64,000 nt of DNA from Ascarosepion bandense (taxonomy: Eukaryota > Mollusca > Cephalopoda > Sepiida > Sepiidae): contig JBBBDQ010001614.1 of assembly GCA_037127315.1 (NCBI GenBank), forward strand, positions 1,296,001-1,360,000, in the 5' to 3' direction. Position 1 is the stretch's first letter; each line of letters begins with the position of its first letter. Position numbers and translations under genes: made by a program. The notes under the pieces were generated by a model that worked only from the letters and a program-made list of their open reading frames with translations, did not search any database and was not told the origin of the DNA. Below are positions 41,231 to 52,334 of the stretch, piece after piece.

Positions 41231-41622
41231 GAACTCACCTTTCTAGAGATAGTGGACTCTCCCTCCTAATATAAGTCATAGTGTAGCAAGTAGTCAGAGG
41301 GATGTTATGGTGAACTCACCTTTCTAGAGATAGTGGACTCTCCCTCTTAATATAAGTCATAGTGTAGCAAGTAGTCAGAGGGATGTTATGGTGAACTCAC
41401 CTTTCTAGGGATAGTGAACTCACCCTCCTAATGTAAGTCATAGTGTAGCAAGTAGTCAGAGGGATGTTATGGCGAACTCACCTTTCTAGGGATAGTGAAC
41501 TCACCCTCCTACTATAAGTCATAGTGTAGCAAGTAGTCAGAGGGATGTTATGGTGAACTCACCTTTCTAGGGATAGTGAACTCTCCCTCCTAATATGAGT
41601 AACAGTGTAGCGAGTAGTCAGA
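41231..41622. repeat. 81-bp tandem repeat, about 4.8 copies
   Basis: GAACTCACCTTTCTAG starts at 41231, 41312, 41393, 41474 and 41555, so the period is exactly 81 bp. Stops occur in all six frames, so it is not a coding repeat. Confidence 0.95.
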
Positions 41623-41889
41623 GAGAAAATAAGAGTCAGCGACCAGGCAAGTTCCTCTGCGTTACTACGTGATAATACAAAGTTCCCACCAGTACGTCGA
41701 ACCTAAGGGATCGACATTTGTACCTACATACAACGCATCAGCTTCTATGTTATACTCCACAACAGTTTATCTATTTTTGATTGTTGGTTTAATTTTATTA
41801 GTACATCATTTTTTGTTAAAACTGTTGTGGTTTTACAGATATTATTTTAATAAGTTTATTAAAATCAACAATCATTAGTTTTTAACGAC
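41623..41889. other. unassigned sequence
   Basis: A 69-residue frame (41669-41878) with a hydrophobic middle has no recognised family and may be chance. Confidence 0.35.
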
Positions 41890-42300
41890 TTTTCAGTGAT
41901 CAGCTCCATTCTGTGGCTCAGCAACTGTTTCGAGAGGGAAATGTTATCATTTAGGATGATAATGCATTCATTCATACTGCTAAAGTTTCAGCTGAATGAT
42001 ACGAGGTAACGTTTTAGTGAAGAAGTATATTTTATATGTCCACCACGATTCCAAGATCTCAGCATCATCACGCATTTATGGTTCATTTTATAAAAAAAAA
42101 ACAAGCAAGGAGTCGATATCGCTCACCATCATCACTGGAAGGAATTGGGGACAGTTTTAGCTGAAGAATGGATAGAAATTCCTCTGGAAACAATTCAAAG
42201 TTTTTACGAGTCGATCCTTCACAGAATTCAACTGAAAGTACTGCCAAGGGCGGTCTTATCTCATACTGAAATAAATTTGCTTGAAATTTCAAGGTGTTGT
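41890..42300 (+). pseudogene. Tc1-like transposase C-terminal fragment, second family
   Basis: The frame includes the DDE text NVIIxDDNAFIHTAKVS (a QDNDPKHTA-type motif). Frameshifted WPPRFQDLSIITHLW-like text follows, then LAEEWIEIPLETIQSFYESI and HRIQLKVLP. Two catalytic-region motifs are therefore visible, but frameshifts and a stop make it inactive. It differs from the GTGCAAAAG-ended family. Confidence 0.7.
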
Positions 42301-42315
42301 TATTTTCTGACCACC

Positions 42316-42318
<3 letters not shown>

Positions 42319-42366
<48 letters not shown>
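42319..42366. repeat. (TA)n microsatellite
   Basis: TA run next to the inverted repeat. Confidence 0.95.
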
Positions 42367-42369
<3 letters not shown>

Positions 42370-42375
42370 TAATGG

Positions 42376-42549
42376 TTGTTACAATGGTTTATAAAAGCAT
42401 AGTATCACTACACAAAAATTTTCGCGTTTCGGAGCTACGTTTGCTCCTCATCTGGTGATCAACTTATCACCAGATGAGAAGCAGACGTAGCTCCGAAACG
42501 CGAAAATTTTTGTGTAGTGATACTATGCTTTTATAAACCATTGTAACAA
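42376..42549. repeat. inverted repeat, 84-bp arms with hammerhead-like fold
   Basis: Arms 42376-42459 and 42466-42549 differ at two positions around a 6-base loop (CAACTT). Each arm, read outward from the centre, has the layout of a hammerhead ribozyme: stem I UAUCAC/GUGAUA, a GAUGA segment, GAAA at 42495-42498, and a long stem III ending GUGUA. The second core base is A rather than U (CAGAUGA), so activity is doubtful. Confidence 0.85.
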
Positions 42550-42650
42550 CAATTACAATATAAAGCTCTACGTTGTATCGAGCACTCTTTATAAAAATAA
42601 ATTCATGAACATTGGTTTTAAAACCTACGTGTTCCATAACTTTCTTACAC

Positions 42651-42711
<61 letters not shown>
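42651..42711. repeat. (TA)n(GT)n microsatellite
   Basis: Short TA run then a GT run. Confidence 0.95.
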
Positions 42712-42712
<1 letters not shown>

Positions 42713-43548
42713 CTGACCAGACATCCTTCTTGAATATTTCCAGGCAATATTTTCTACTTCGAATTAATTGCTGTCACCTATTTTGAAATCTCTAACAATA
42801 TCTGTTTCACCAACCAACAAGATTTCACCTCAAAATGAATCCCCACCAAACACCAACGTTCACCCTTTTCACTTTATCGCTCCTCCTCCAACGTACATTG
42901 TTGACCCCTAACATATTTCATATTGTTGCACCCGCTCCACTCAATCAACGATCTTCCACGTCCATGTTTACTCTCCCTCCTGCTTCGGCTCTCCACTTCA
43001 ACGGTGACCTCTTACCCTTCACACGTCCCCATGGCGCAGTTTCATCTACACGGCGCAGAGTGCCACCTTTCAAATTGTTTTCATTAAATCCACACAGCTG
43101 TAGGTTACAACACTTTAGCTTGATTTATGTTCATGACAAAAGCAAGTAACATCCCACCGTAACCACGCCTTTTTGCTCCACGTTTGAACATTCTGAGCTC
43201 TCCTTCAGGTCCCAACAATAAATGTTCCTCTCCAAATAAGATGCAGTTGAAAGCATTAGGGGCTAAAGTATGCGTTTGTCTAATTTATAATCATTGTAGG
43301 AGGAATAACGTTTTCGCCTGAGGCCTAAGATGCAGTTATGACTTTTAATACTACCATGAATCATATACGTCATTATCATCATTTTCAGCAGTATCAGAAA
43401 CCACTGCAAATTCATTCCTGGACAAAGGCATTTACAGTTCCTTCCATGATTACCGTGACTGTTTTATTCTATGTCATATTATACAAAGAAACACGTCGAT
43501 GCCATCATCAAGATTTTCACTGCTGCGTTGGTTGTCCATTAAACTTTA
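42712..43548. other. unassigned sequence
   Basis: The frame 42835-43149 (104 residues, proline- and threonine-rich, C-rich DNA) has no domain I recognise. It could be a repeat or chance; a host exon cannot be excluded. Confidence 0.35.
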
Positions 43549-43800
43549 TGGGTGCGTGGTCGACTGGTTAAAATGTTCATTATCTGACAATAAATATCGG
43601 GTTCGATCGAATCCCACTATGGTCGATTTGTCAGGAAGGTGATTTCTTGATTTATCGGCCTTGGAAGAGACTATCCTATCATGCTACACCTTTGAAAAGT
43701 GCCTGGAAAACTGTATCACGGCTTGACGCTTGTTTGTGAATTTGAGTACACAGACCCTTTGGGAGCCGTCGGTAGCTTTGAATAAGTTTTGAGCATTGTT
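43549..43800 (+). mobile_element. SINE-D (tRNA-like)
   Basis: Box A-like GGTGCGTGGTCGACTGGTTA, box B-like GGGTTCGATCGAATCCC, and a body CGATTTGTCAGGAAGGTGAT ... GAGCCGTCGGTAGCTTTGA. Same family as 61045-61290. Confidence 0.75.
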
Positions 43801-44039
43801 TAGCAATTTTCTTTAAGATAATGTCTCTTATACAAAAACACTCGGATGTAGGACCGGCGATCCACGTCTGCATCAACAATCGAAAGAAATCTATGACGTC
43901 CACTCACAGTAGGAGGATCTGAGTACAGCAATGCTTAACCATGCTATGTTGGGTGGGATTGTCAATAGATTTCATTATCATCATTTTTCGGTCGAAGAAT
44001 GATGATAATGATTAGGCCCTATTCAGGCAAGTCCAGCTT

Positions 44040-44470
44040 CACCCCAATTTTCTAGCTTGTTGGGTCAAGTCTAACGGTTAACAAATCAGCAAAAGATATC
44101 ATCGGGTCCCGTGGTCCTTGGGCATGATAATAAACTGCAACCGGCATTAAAACCTCTGATTGGGGAGGTTGTGAGGAGCATGGAACCACCTCTTAATTAC
44201 TGTTGTTCCCAGGTCCACACTGACCCAGAGAGGTAGCACCTGTTAAGGACCCAGCTATGGGTACATAGTTACCCCCCAACTGGGGTCAAAACACTATGAA
44301 AGTATAAGAATACTTTTATAGAAATATACACATAAAAATTGACTTTTATAGAAAAATAAACATTTTTGAATGAAAAATATCACCAACAATACATTTTTGA
44401 AGAAAAAATTATTACCATAACACATTTTTGAAGGAAAAAAAACTTATTCTTAGCAAAACATTTTTTAATA
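44040..44470 (+). mobile_element. SINE-C with A-rich tail
   Basis: Shared with 52410-52600: CTCTGATTGGGGAGGTTGTG, GGAACCACCTCTTAATTAC, GGTAGCACCTGTTA and CAAAACACTATGAA. The tail holds repeated TTTTTGAA-AAAAAT blocks. Confidence 0.7.
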
Positions 44471-44479
44471 CAAAACTAG

Positions 44480-44655
44480 AAGACATTTTCAGTTTTCTAA
44501 AATAAAAAAAAGAATAATAACAAAAAAATTTAATTAGAATCTGACTAAATCAACCTTTTCATGATAACAAAACATTAAAAAAAAACCTTTATACCCCCAT
44601 TTTTTTTTGGCATTAAATAACACAGCGAGGTTGATATGCCGTCAAACAAAACTCA
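44480..44655 (+). repeat. A-rich 3' tail of an unknown retroposon
   Basis: AATCTGACTAAATCAACCTT and GCGAGGTTGATATGCCGTCA are shared with 52680-52960 and with the tail of SINE-5S. Confidence 0.6.
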
Positions 44656-44671
44656 AACTCATCGTGACCTG

Positions 44672-45130
44672 TATTCAAATTTTAACCCAAGAAGGGCGGT
44701 AATGACGCTTTGACACAGGGGATAAACAGGGAATGAAAGATAATGCGAAAAACTTTAGTGAGGAAAAGTAAATTAAGGAACTGGTTTCGGAAAAATAGAT
44801 GACAATTGACATTGCATATACACTTTTGAAGAAAACACGGAAGCAAGAAATTAGAAAGGAGTTCCAAAATGGTGGTAAGTGCAGTAAAATAAACTATTAA
44901 GATAAAAAAGACGGTTACATCTATCTAGTTCAATAGTAAAACAGTGAAACCTAGTTGCCAATCTAGTATCGCGCTTAAATTCATGTAGTCATTAGAACAG
45001 TTGCCATAGTAATATTTGTACAATAGAGGGAAAGAATATACGTTGGTGAAAACTGGCTGAAATCGAGATTCCAGGTCAGAATCGAATACATTAGGAAACA
45101 TATACAGCAGGAGGGCAAGACCAGATATTG
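44672..45130 (-). pseudogene. LINE-A tail, diverged
   Basis: The minus frame reads SDLESRFQPVFTNVYSFPLL then YKYYYGNCSNDYMNL, in register with TDLATRLQPLLPRRNVASLC and FYKYFHGFCSNELKSL. The 3' UTR fragment includes GGGTTAAAATTTGAATAC. Confidence 0.6.
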
Positions 45131-45799
45131 CAATAATATTTGTTGGGGCTTTTGGGTACCCTTGTATACTAGTGAGCCAGCCATGAGCTGACCCATTTGA
45201 TAATTCACCAATAGAAAGGTTAACCAATCAGAAGGATCAAAATATTCAATGCGACGTGTATAAAGGCGACCATGTTTTCCCGAGTATTGGCGATATAGTC
45301 AGACTCAGTAGAGTGTCTGAGTCGGAAGTGTTAATCTTTGACGTTGTTTCATTGAACAGATTACGTACTGCGCTGTATTTTATATTCATAAACTATGGTG
45401 GACATTGTCAACAGTATTCACGGGTGAATGATAGATTTCTAAATGTACAGGAATATATTCTGGCGAAAATAAAAATTGCATTCTTTATGTTTTCTTTCAC
45501 AAAAGCACCATTGGAAAATGTATGAATTTATCTTTTTTCTCCCCAGCTATAGGTTAAATAGCCAGTTAACTTGGCTCTTTTGCCTTGAAGTGCCAACTAA
45601 TGTAAGAGAAGAAAACTTAGGATTTTAAAGTAGCTTGAAAGGGGCTTGATTCCGTCCGGCTATAATTCCCTAGGTGCTATGACGACGGCACCACCCTAAA
45701 GAAATGATATATATCGGATGAGATTAGAAGTTTGTTTTCTATGAACGCATTCCAAATGAATTATTCGAACAAGTATTATTCTGATTTTTATATATATAT
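45131..45799. other. unassigned, with a small hairpin at 45301
   Basis: GACTCAG ... CTGAGTC forms a 7-bp stem. TATAAA lies at 45259. An 89-residue frame (45256-45525) has no known domain. A SINE-T scrap (CCCCAGCTATAGGTTAAATA) is at 45542. Confidence 0.35.
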
Positions 45800-45802
45800 A
45801 TA

Positions 45803-46880
45803 ATCGTGTGGCCCGAAGCAAGGCATTTTAATGCCACTGTTGTGCAGGGGGTTACATAGGAAGAATGTTATGAGAAAGAGTGACAGGCTACAGAGGGTGT
45901 CAGGAAGAGAGTATGAGAAGGAAGAGGAATACTGATGAGTGGGGTGGACGGAGAAAAATCATGAGAGAGGAGATGCAAGTTACTGAGATAGGAGATGATT
46001 ATTGATTTTACATTTGAATTCTTGAAGATTGTACCTGTCGGGAAAGCAAGTATGCGGAAGAGAATTCTACAGGCAGGAAGTGCGAGGAAAGAAGCTGATG
46101 GAGTAGAATTTGCATTTACAATTTATCGGTTTCACAGTCAAAGGGTCGGATCTAGTTGCTAATCTCGTGGCTCGAGGAAATTCATATACAGGGAGTACCA
46201 GTGAGCTAAGTTCATCGGAGCAGAAGCCGTAAAAATATTTGTAGAAGAGACATAGGGAAGCCACAATAATTCAATATATTCATCCTTTTTCATGTCACTG
46301 GAAAACGTGAGTCCAAGAAGATTCTGTGTGTTGCTCTCCTGGAATTTACCATTATCCATGCTTATAAGATTCTCGGTGGTGATTAAATGAAATCCGTATA
46401 GGCGTTTAAAATATAATTGATATTTCTTGCTCCAGTTAACCACTGATTGGAAGCCCTTTTCAAAAACAGTTGTCAGGTCTATTTTTTGGGCCGGTCGGAT
46501 TTGCTACCAAGACAGGACTAAATGGATGTTTCATCTGCATAAATACCTAGTCGGGAACTGATTAAATCAGGTAAATCATTAACAAAGGTAAGAAACAACG
46601 TAGTTCCAAATATAGAGTTTTGGGGAACCCCGACTTAGTATGAAATGGTCGAGAAGTGGGCCCGTTCAATACGACCTTCATTACACGATTTTGTTACGAA
46701 TGATTGCATTAAGCCAAATATTTTTCGGTGACAGCATATTCATTAAACGTAGGAGGCTCGCATGCAAACCCCTGTCAAGTGCCTTCGAGGTATCTAGGGT
46801 CACAACTCGAGATTTGCTATTCTCATCTAAGGCTTAGTAGAGAAATTCAGTGAGGGTTTTTAACACGTCGAATGTAGAAT
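45803..46880 (-). pseudogene. LINE-A with decayed reverse transcriptase
   Basis: This is the longest LINE-A copy by coding content. Reading the minus strand from 46880, motif A text (VVTLDTSKALDRGLHASLLR) is followed by IWLNAIIRN. A GSPKLYIW stretch stands where GxPQGSxLxP-type text is expected. Then come VVNWSKKYQLYFKRLYGFHL, NLLGLTFSSDMKKDEYIE and the usual tail (VASLCLFYKYFYGFCSDEL). Many stops occur. The 3' UTR ends at about 45803 with CTTGCTTCGGGCCACACG. It shows that LINE-A encodes an RT, so its tail fragments elsewhere are LINE remnants. Confidence 0.7.
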
Positions 46881-47574
46881 TGGCGAAAAGAATTTATTCT
46901 CTTGGTTTAACCAATGAATAGCAATATTTCTATTGACGTAATTTTTTTCTTCTTACATCATTTTCAAACTTACAAATCTTTTCCCAACGAATTCGCAAAT
47001 CAAGGATCCGACCTTCTTTAATCTCATCAAAAGTTTTCGACAGTCGTGTTTTGACTACTTATATTTTTCACTTCCACCGGCTGTAAAAGCCCGAGGCTTC
47101 CAACGGTATCTGTCTTAGTTACACAATGGCGGCCAATGATGGCCTCATCTGACCCCGGCTGATTAACTTCTGTATGAACAATGCATCCGCAAAATTATAT
47201 TTTCCTATTCTCTTCTCAGCAAAATTTTCAGCTAGTTTTTCAGATTTTACAAATTTTGTAATAAAATCTGTTTTAACTTAACCCATATTGCCGATTGACA
47301 ATAAACGATTTTATCATCTACTTGGGTTATTTACCTCTATTCATATTGCAATTTCCAATAATCTGCAGAATTAATAATACCACTAATAATAATTTCTTTC
47401 GCTCCGTCGTTCTAAACTTAGGATTACATATTTTTCTTCACATGCAATATTATAATATTATATATTTTCACATGCAAGATTATAGTTTTATATATTTCTA
47501 CATGCAATATTACATTATCATATTTTTCCCATATAATGTTATAAATTATTGTGCTACCATATAAAACCTTCCTT
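46881..47574. other. unassigned, with short tandem units at 47436-47545
   Basis: TTCACATGCAATATTATA-like units of about 35 bp repeat three times at 47436-47545. No gene seen. Confidence 0.5.
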
Positions 47575-47690
47575 CCGAAGGTAATGGCAACCTACTGTGG
47601 GATAATCTTCTGTCCAGTCAGTCATGTCTAATTCGAGTCACGATCGCCTAAGCGTGTATCACGTATGGCATTTAACTGACTGACTCAATC
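47575..47690 (+). mobile_element. SINE-T 3' part
   Basis: GGTAATGGCAACCTACTGTG to ATGGCATTTAACTGACTGAC. Confidence 0.75.
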
Positions 47691-47944
47691 AGTGAAAGCC
47701 CCATAGCATAAGCTTATTAAATTTATAATTACTAAATTATTGTGCCACCAAATAAGATACTTCATTTAATTCAAAGGGAAATTGTACTAAACAATTTACG
47801 AATATTATGATGTAATATATTTACAATGTCATAGTTTTAGTATAATTTTCAACAAACAATACGTCTTCACAAATAAACACTTAAATAAGAATCAGATATA
47901 AACTTGATTTTCTACTACGGACCGCTTTCCTCTTTTTTAGAGTT

Positions 47945-48535
47945 TTTTTTTTTTAATCATTTCACCCCCAGCAAGGCGGAAACGCCACTGATGTGCAGGG
48001 GGTTACATAAATGTAGAAAGATTAATTAGAAAAGAGTAAGTAGTACAAACTAATTAGAAAGGAACAATAGAAAGCTGAGAAAGCAGGTGCGATGACAGAT
48101 ACATAAGTGAAGAGAAAGGGAAGGTTACACAGGGGAGGGGAGAGAGCTAGAGTCCAGTGGTTAGTAGATGAGTATTGACTTTGCATTTAAATTTCTGGAG
48201 GTTGTAGCCGTCAGGAAAGCAAGAATACGGGAGTGAGTTCCACAGGCGGGATGTGCGAGAGAAGAAGCTACAAGAGTAGAATTGTCGTCTGTATTTGACT
48301 AACCTGACTGTGAATGGGTGGGACCCAGTTGCCAGTCTGGTTGCACGAGTAAACACCTGTTGAGGAGGCATCAGTGACTTAAGTTCGTTGGAGCAGAAGC
48401 CATGAAAATATTTATAGAACAGACAAAGGGAGGCCACATTTCGACGAGGGAGAAGTGGCTGCAATCGAGTCGCTAGATCAGTACCTATCACATTACAGAC
48501 TCTCCTTTGGAGCTTGCTTCTACTTGAGAATGGAA
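47945..48535 (-). mobile_element. LINE-A, 5'-truncated, well preserved tail
   Basis: The minus strand has an open frame (48560-48147) starting inside the element: LQRRVCNVIGTDLATRLQPL, VASLCLFYKYFHGFCSNELK, RTSRLWNSLPYSCFPDGYNL, stop after HLLTTGL. The poly-A is at 47948-47957 (plus view: T-run). It is the cleanest LINE-A tail here, suggesting a recent insertion. Confidence 0.85.
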
Positions 48536-48954
48536 ATAAGATGGAAGCAACACAAGCCAAAAGTTTTAATAATTTGCTTCCTTATTAGAAGACATCTTTG
48601 AAGCAACACAAGTCGGAATTAAAAATAAGATGGAAGTGAGGAATTTAAGGGTTGAGTGTTTAGGGTCTTGTAGGTTAAGGCAAGTCGATTTTAGAACCAT
48701 GGTATTTTGGAACCATGATATTGCACTTAATTAGAAAGTTAGGATTTCACATAACAAATGACGACACAAAATTTTTTTTTTCCAAATAATTATCGTTTTT
48801 TAAAGAAACGAGTTTAAAGAATGAGATCATGTTCAAAATCATAGACTTTAATTCGGTTAATCAGTGATGCGCGTTCTGGTGCACGTTATGGTTCCAATTC
48901 AAGTTGAATTCCTCGCATTCACTTACGAACAAATACCTTAAGCCTCGATTAGAA
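48536..48954. other. unassigned, with a SINE-T-like piece at 48860-48945
   Basis: AATAAGATGGAAG is repeated near 48536 and 48627. 48860-48945 carries tRNA-like TGCGCGTTCTGGTGCACGTT and CAATTCAAGTTGAATTCC. Confidence 0.4.
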
Positions 48955-49098
48955 GTTATGAGTTATCTCCCTCTAAACCTACAAGATACTTGTTCACAAC
49001 TGCTGTAGCCTAGTATTGAACCCAAAACTCTAAGAATCAAATCAAGAACCAACGTCTATATCCACTGGATCATGATGAATGAGGATGATATACCCCAG
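48955..49098 (-). repeat. rearranged piece of the 17-kb fold-back family
   Basis: GAGTTATCTCCCTCTAAACC and CCTAGTATTGAACCCAAAAC match 17138-17260 in reverse. Confidence 0.65.
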
Positions 49099-49890
49099 TG
49101 ATTGTAATAAAAGGTTCAGTTCAAAATTCCTAGCACCCGAAGAAGGCCGGAGCGTACAACGGCCGAAACGTCGTAAAAATGGTAACAAAGATGAGGAAAA
49201 TAGTCCGAATAATGTAAATACTGAAAATACTACCTAATCTCAGAAATATAGAGAAATGGCAACAAAGATGAAGAGATTAGTCCGAATAATGTAGATACTG
49301 TAAATACTATCTCATCTCAGAAATATAGACAGCTGGCAACAATGATGAGGACAATAGTCCGAATAATTTAAATACTGTAAATACTACCTCATCCCAGAAA
49401 TATAGAGAAATAGAATGATCTATTATTAAACGCCGTACAAATGGCAACAAAGATGAGGACAATAGTCCGAATTATGTAAATACTTTAAATACTACCTCAT
49501 CCCAGAAATATAGAGAAATAGAATGATCTATTATTAAACGCCGTACAAATGGCAACAAAGATGAGGACAATAGTCCGAATTATGCAAATACTGTAAATAC
49601 TACCTCATCTCAGAAATATAAACAAATAGAATGATCTATTACTAAACGTCGTAAAAATGGCCACAAAGATGATGACAATCGTACGAATAATGTAAATACT
49701 GTAAATACTATCTCATCTCAGAAATATAGACAAATGGCAAAAAAGATGAAGACAATAGTCTGAATAATGTAAATATTGTAAATATTATCTCATCTCAGAA
49801 ATATAGACAAATGGCAACAATGATGAAGACAATAGACCGAATAATATAAATACTGTAAATACTACCTCATCTCAGAAATATAGACAAATA
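49099..49890 (+). repeat. tandem array, units of about 77 and 108 bp
   Basis: AAAGATGA-type anchors lie near 49188, 49265, 49341, 49449, 49557, 49665, 49742 and 49818 (spacing 77, 76, 108, 108, 108, 77, 76). Every unit has AATACTGTAAATACTACCTC and CAGAAATATAGACAAAT. The longer units add AGAATGATCTATTATTAAAC. It starts from a fold-back family copy with CGGCCGAAACGTCGTAAAAA. Confidence 0.9.
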
Positions 49891-50143
49891 CTAAGATTAG
49901 ATGACTTATTCATTTCATTATAGCAGAGTATACGTGAGTTTTTACACTGCTCATTTAAGGAACTGATTTTCTGACCACCAAGCAATTAGATCAGCATAAC
50001 TGATGCCTTTATCCCCAAAGCTATATAGAGTACACACAAAGAAGGCCGAAGAGTAAAAGGGATGAATGGTTTTGAATGTAACAAGAACAATGATTTTAAA
50101 ATCAGACAAAAACAACCTTTAATTGAACATTAATAACGACTAA
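49891..50143. other. unassigned sequence
   Basis: No supported feature. Confidence 0.4.
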
Positions 50144-50531
50144 TCTAAACTTATTTATAAATGAAATTTTGTCTGTGTGAGTGTGTGTGTGTGTCTGTGT
50201 GTGTACCTATAGATTCCGAAACCGCTAAACCGATTTTCTTGAAAATTTACACAGTTGTACTATAAGCGTCTGCAAATGTTCTTAGCTAAGTTTTGTGTTG
50301 AGGTACCCCAGATAAATGTCGAAAATCGATAATCGAAAAAATCGTGTTATAGAAGGAGTGGTCCGATTTTAATCAAATACACTCATAGACAAAGACATAA
50401 GAAACGATATTGAGAAGTTTCAAGGTTGCAGTTCTTACAATAGGGCAGAAAATCGATAATATATAGAAAATCGATAATATATAATTTAAAAGCTTTCATT
50501 ACACCCGAGCAACGCCGGGCTATACTGCTAG
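50144..50531 (+). mobile_element. Hel: complete non-autonomous Helitron-like element
   Basis: Begins TCTAAACTTATTTATAAATG after A (50143) and ends CTATACTGCTAG before T (50532). CCCGAGCAACGCCGGG, 11 bases before the end, folds as a short hairpin. This matches the known Helitron rules (5' TC, 3' CTRR, A/T target, no target duplication). Internal (GT)n, then AACCGATTTTCTTGAAAATT. No protein is encoded. Confidence 0.8.
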
Positions 50532-50604
50532 TTTTCACATAAAACTAAACATAGATAAGTTTCAACTGAAAGCTCAACTGAATTTTCTCTGTTTTGTTCC
50601 ATAG

Positions 50605-51108
50605 CTAGCAGTATAACCCGGCGTTGCTCGGGTGTGATGAAAGCTTTAAAACTAATCCATGGTCCTGGAGCTCAGACTCAGCCTAAAGAATATTTGTGTG
50701 AAGTTTGGTGAGAATCGGATAAAGATTGTGGATTTGTATAAAGAACATACAGACAGATAAACAGACACACACACAAACATCTTGCCTTTTATATATATAT
50801 ATATATTATCGATTTTCAGCACTACTGTAAAAACTGTAACCTTGAAACTTCTGAATATCGTTTCTTATGTCTTTGTCTATGAGTGTATGAAATTTTATTA
50901 AAATCGGACCACTCCTTCTCTAACCCGATTTTTTCGATTATCGATTTTCAATATTTATCGGTGGTACCTCGACACAAAACCTAACTTGAAATTTTCAAGA
51001 AAATCGGTTCAGCCGTTTCGGAGTCTATAGGTAACGGACACACACACACACGCACAATCAGACGCACACACACACACAGACAAAGTTCCATTTATAAATA
51101 AGTTTAGA
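50605..51108 (-). mobile_element. Hel: complete element, opposite orientation
   Basis: The minus strand begins TCTAAACTTATTTATAAATG (from 51108, after A) and ends ACTGCTAG at 50605. The base after CTAG is C rather than T. It is a sister of 50144-50531, 73 bp away. Confidence 0.78.
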
Positions 51109-51450
51109 TTTAGTTATCCCGATTAATTTGTTCATTGACTCTGTTAATGCCCTTGGCTGTTCCTAAGGCAGAGTAAGTTAATTAAAATATGGAAAATAAA
51201 TAAATTAATTAAAATCATCAATTTACCAGTTGGGAATTTCATTGATAATCTGAAATATAGGGCTAAAGGTTTCAAATAAATCAACAAAAATTAAGTATTT
51301 TAATGCTTACTTAAACTCGTAATTGGTAAATGTTAAAGCCGAGAAATAGTCAATATGTCTTAATAATTAAGATACGGATTTCGCTTGAACTAAGCTTTTA
51401 ATATATTACTTGAATTAATAAAAAAAAAATCAATTTAATTTGAGGTAAGG
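51109..51450. other. unassigned AT-rich sequence
   Basis: No supported feature. Confidence 0.4.
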
Positions 51451-51625
51451 GTTAAGATACCGGTTTCTGAGCGATCACCGTAGTTAAACAACGTTGAGTC
51501 TATCAGTACCTAGACGGTGATCGCATTTGGATACCAGGTGCTGTGAGCGTGAATGTGCAGCTGATGCAATGGATAACATCAAAAAATTGTTTATCAGAGT
51601 GCCAAGTTCCAATTCCTGTTATGTT
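51451..51625 (+). mobile_element. SINE-5S
   Basis: 5S-like GAGCGATCACCGTAGTTAAA and TTTGGATACCAGGTGCTGTG precede a tRNA-like TGATGCAATGGATAACATC and CAAGTTCCAATTCCTG. Confidence 0.75.
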
Positions 51626-51639
51626 CCATAACAGCTGAA

Positions 51640-52022
51640 TTGTTGTCTTCTTGTAGTTTATGTTTAATTCTCTTTCTACGTTTTCCTACGCCACCTTTTG
51701 TAGGAGGTTTTGTAGTTTTAAAACCAATAACAATAAATTAAAAGAAAAATCCTCTTCTTCTATGCACACTGTCCCTTCAGAACGTAGGCGATCATGTCTT
51801 TCCACGTTTCCCTATCCCTGGTGGCTTTGAGCACGCCTTCTCCTGTTACATCATGCAATCCTCGTTCCGGCATCCACCCAATCAGGTCCTTCAAATACAT
51901 TATCCGTTGCTTTCCCCTGTCTCTTTTTCCCTCTGTCTGGCCTGTTAGTATCAGATTCTCCAAGCCTTCCTTCCTCATTGCATGTCCCAGGAACTTCAGC
52001 TGTCTCTTATTTATATTCACCT
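51640..52022 (-). mobile_element. LINE-B fragments
   Basis: The minus frame 52020-51760 reads NINKRQLKFLGHAMRKEGLE, LILTGQTEGKRDRGKQR, LIGWMPERGLHDVTGEG: the LINE-B C-terminus, intact over 80 residues. 51640-51730 is a separate short piece of the RT tail. Confidence 0.75.
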
Positions 52023-52044
52023 ACGCGCAAATACAAAAGGCTTG

Positions 52045-52300
52045 AACCCACTTCCCATACATTCAGTGAATTTAAGCAATATCAACGCTGGTCAGTACCT
52101 AGATGGGTGACCAGATTGGGACACTAAATGCTGTAAGCTTGGATGTGCGGGTGACGTAATGGGTGATGACTCGTAATGGTTAATCAGTGAGCCATGTTCC
52201 AATTCCAGTCGTGTTTGTCATATTTACTTACGCACAAATATCCTTGGAATCCACCTCTTCTCTCCCTAGCTATGGGTTAATCAGTAGGACGTATTAATAA
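52045..52300 (+). mobile_element. SINE-5S
   Basis: TTTAAGCAATATCAACGCTG and ACCTAGATGGGTGACCAGAT are 5S-like. A tRNA-like GGGTGACGTAATGGGTGATG and the SINE-T-type CCCTAGCTATGGGTTAATCA follow. Confidence 0.75.
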
Positions 52301-52334
52301 ATCATGATTATCTCTAAAAAATAATCATGTTGAA

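Noticed and set aside
41231..41622. CRISPR-like array
   Set aside because: The 81-bp units are contiguous with no unique spacers, and the DNA is animal.
42835..43149. 104-residue host protein
   Set aside because: Low-complexity C-rich DNA, no domain, no splice context; kept only as unassigned.
48955..49890. CRISPR-like repeat spacing in the 49-kb array
   Set aside because: Whole units are homologous, so there are no spacers.
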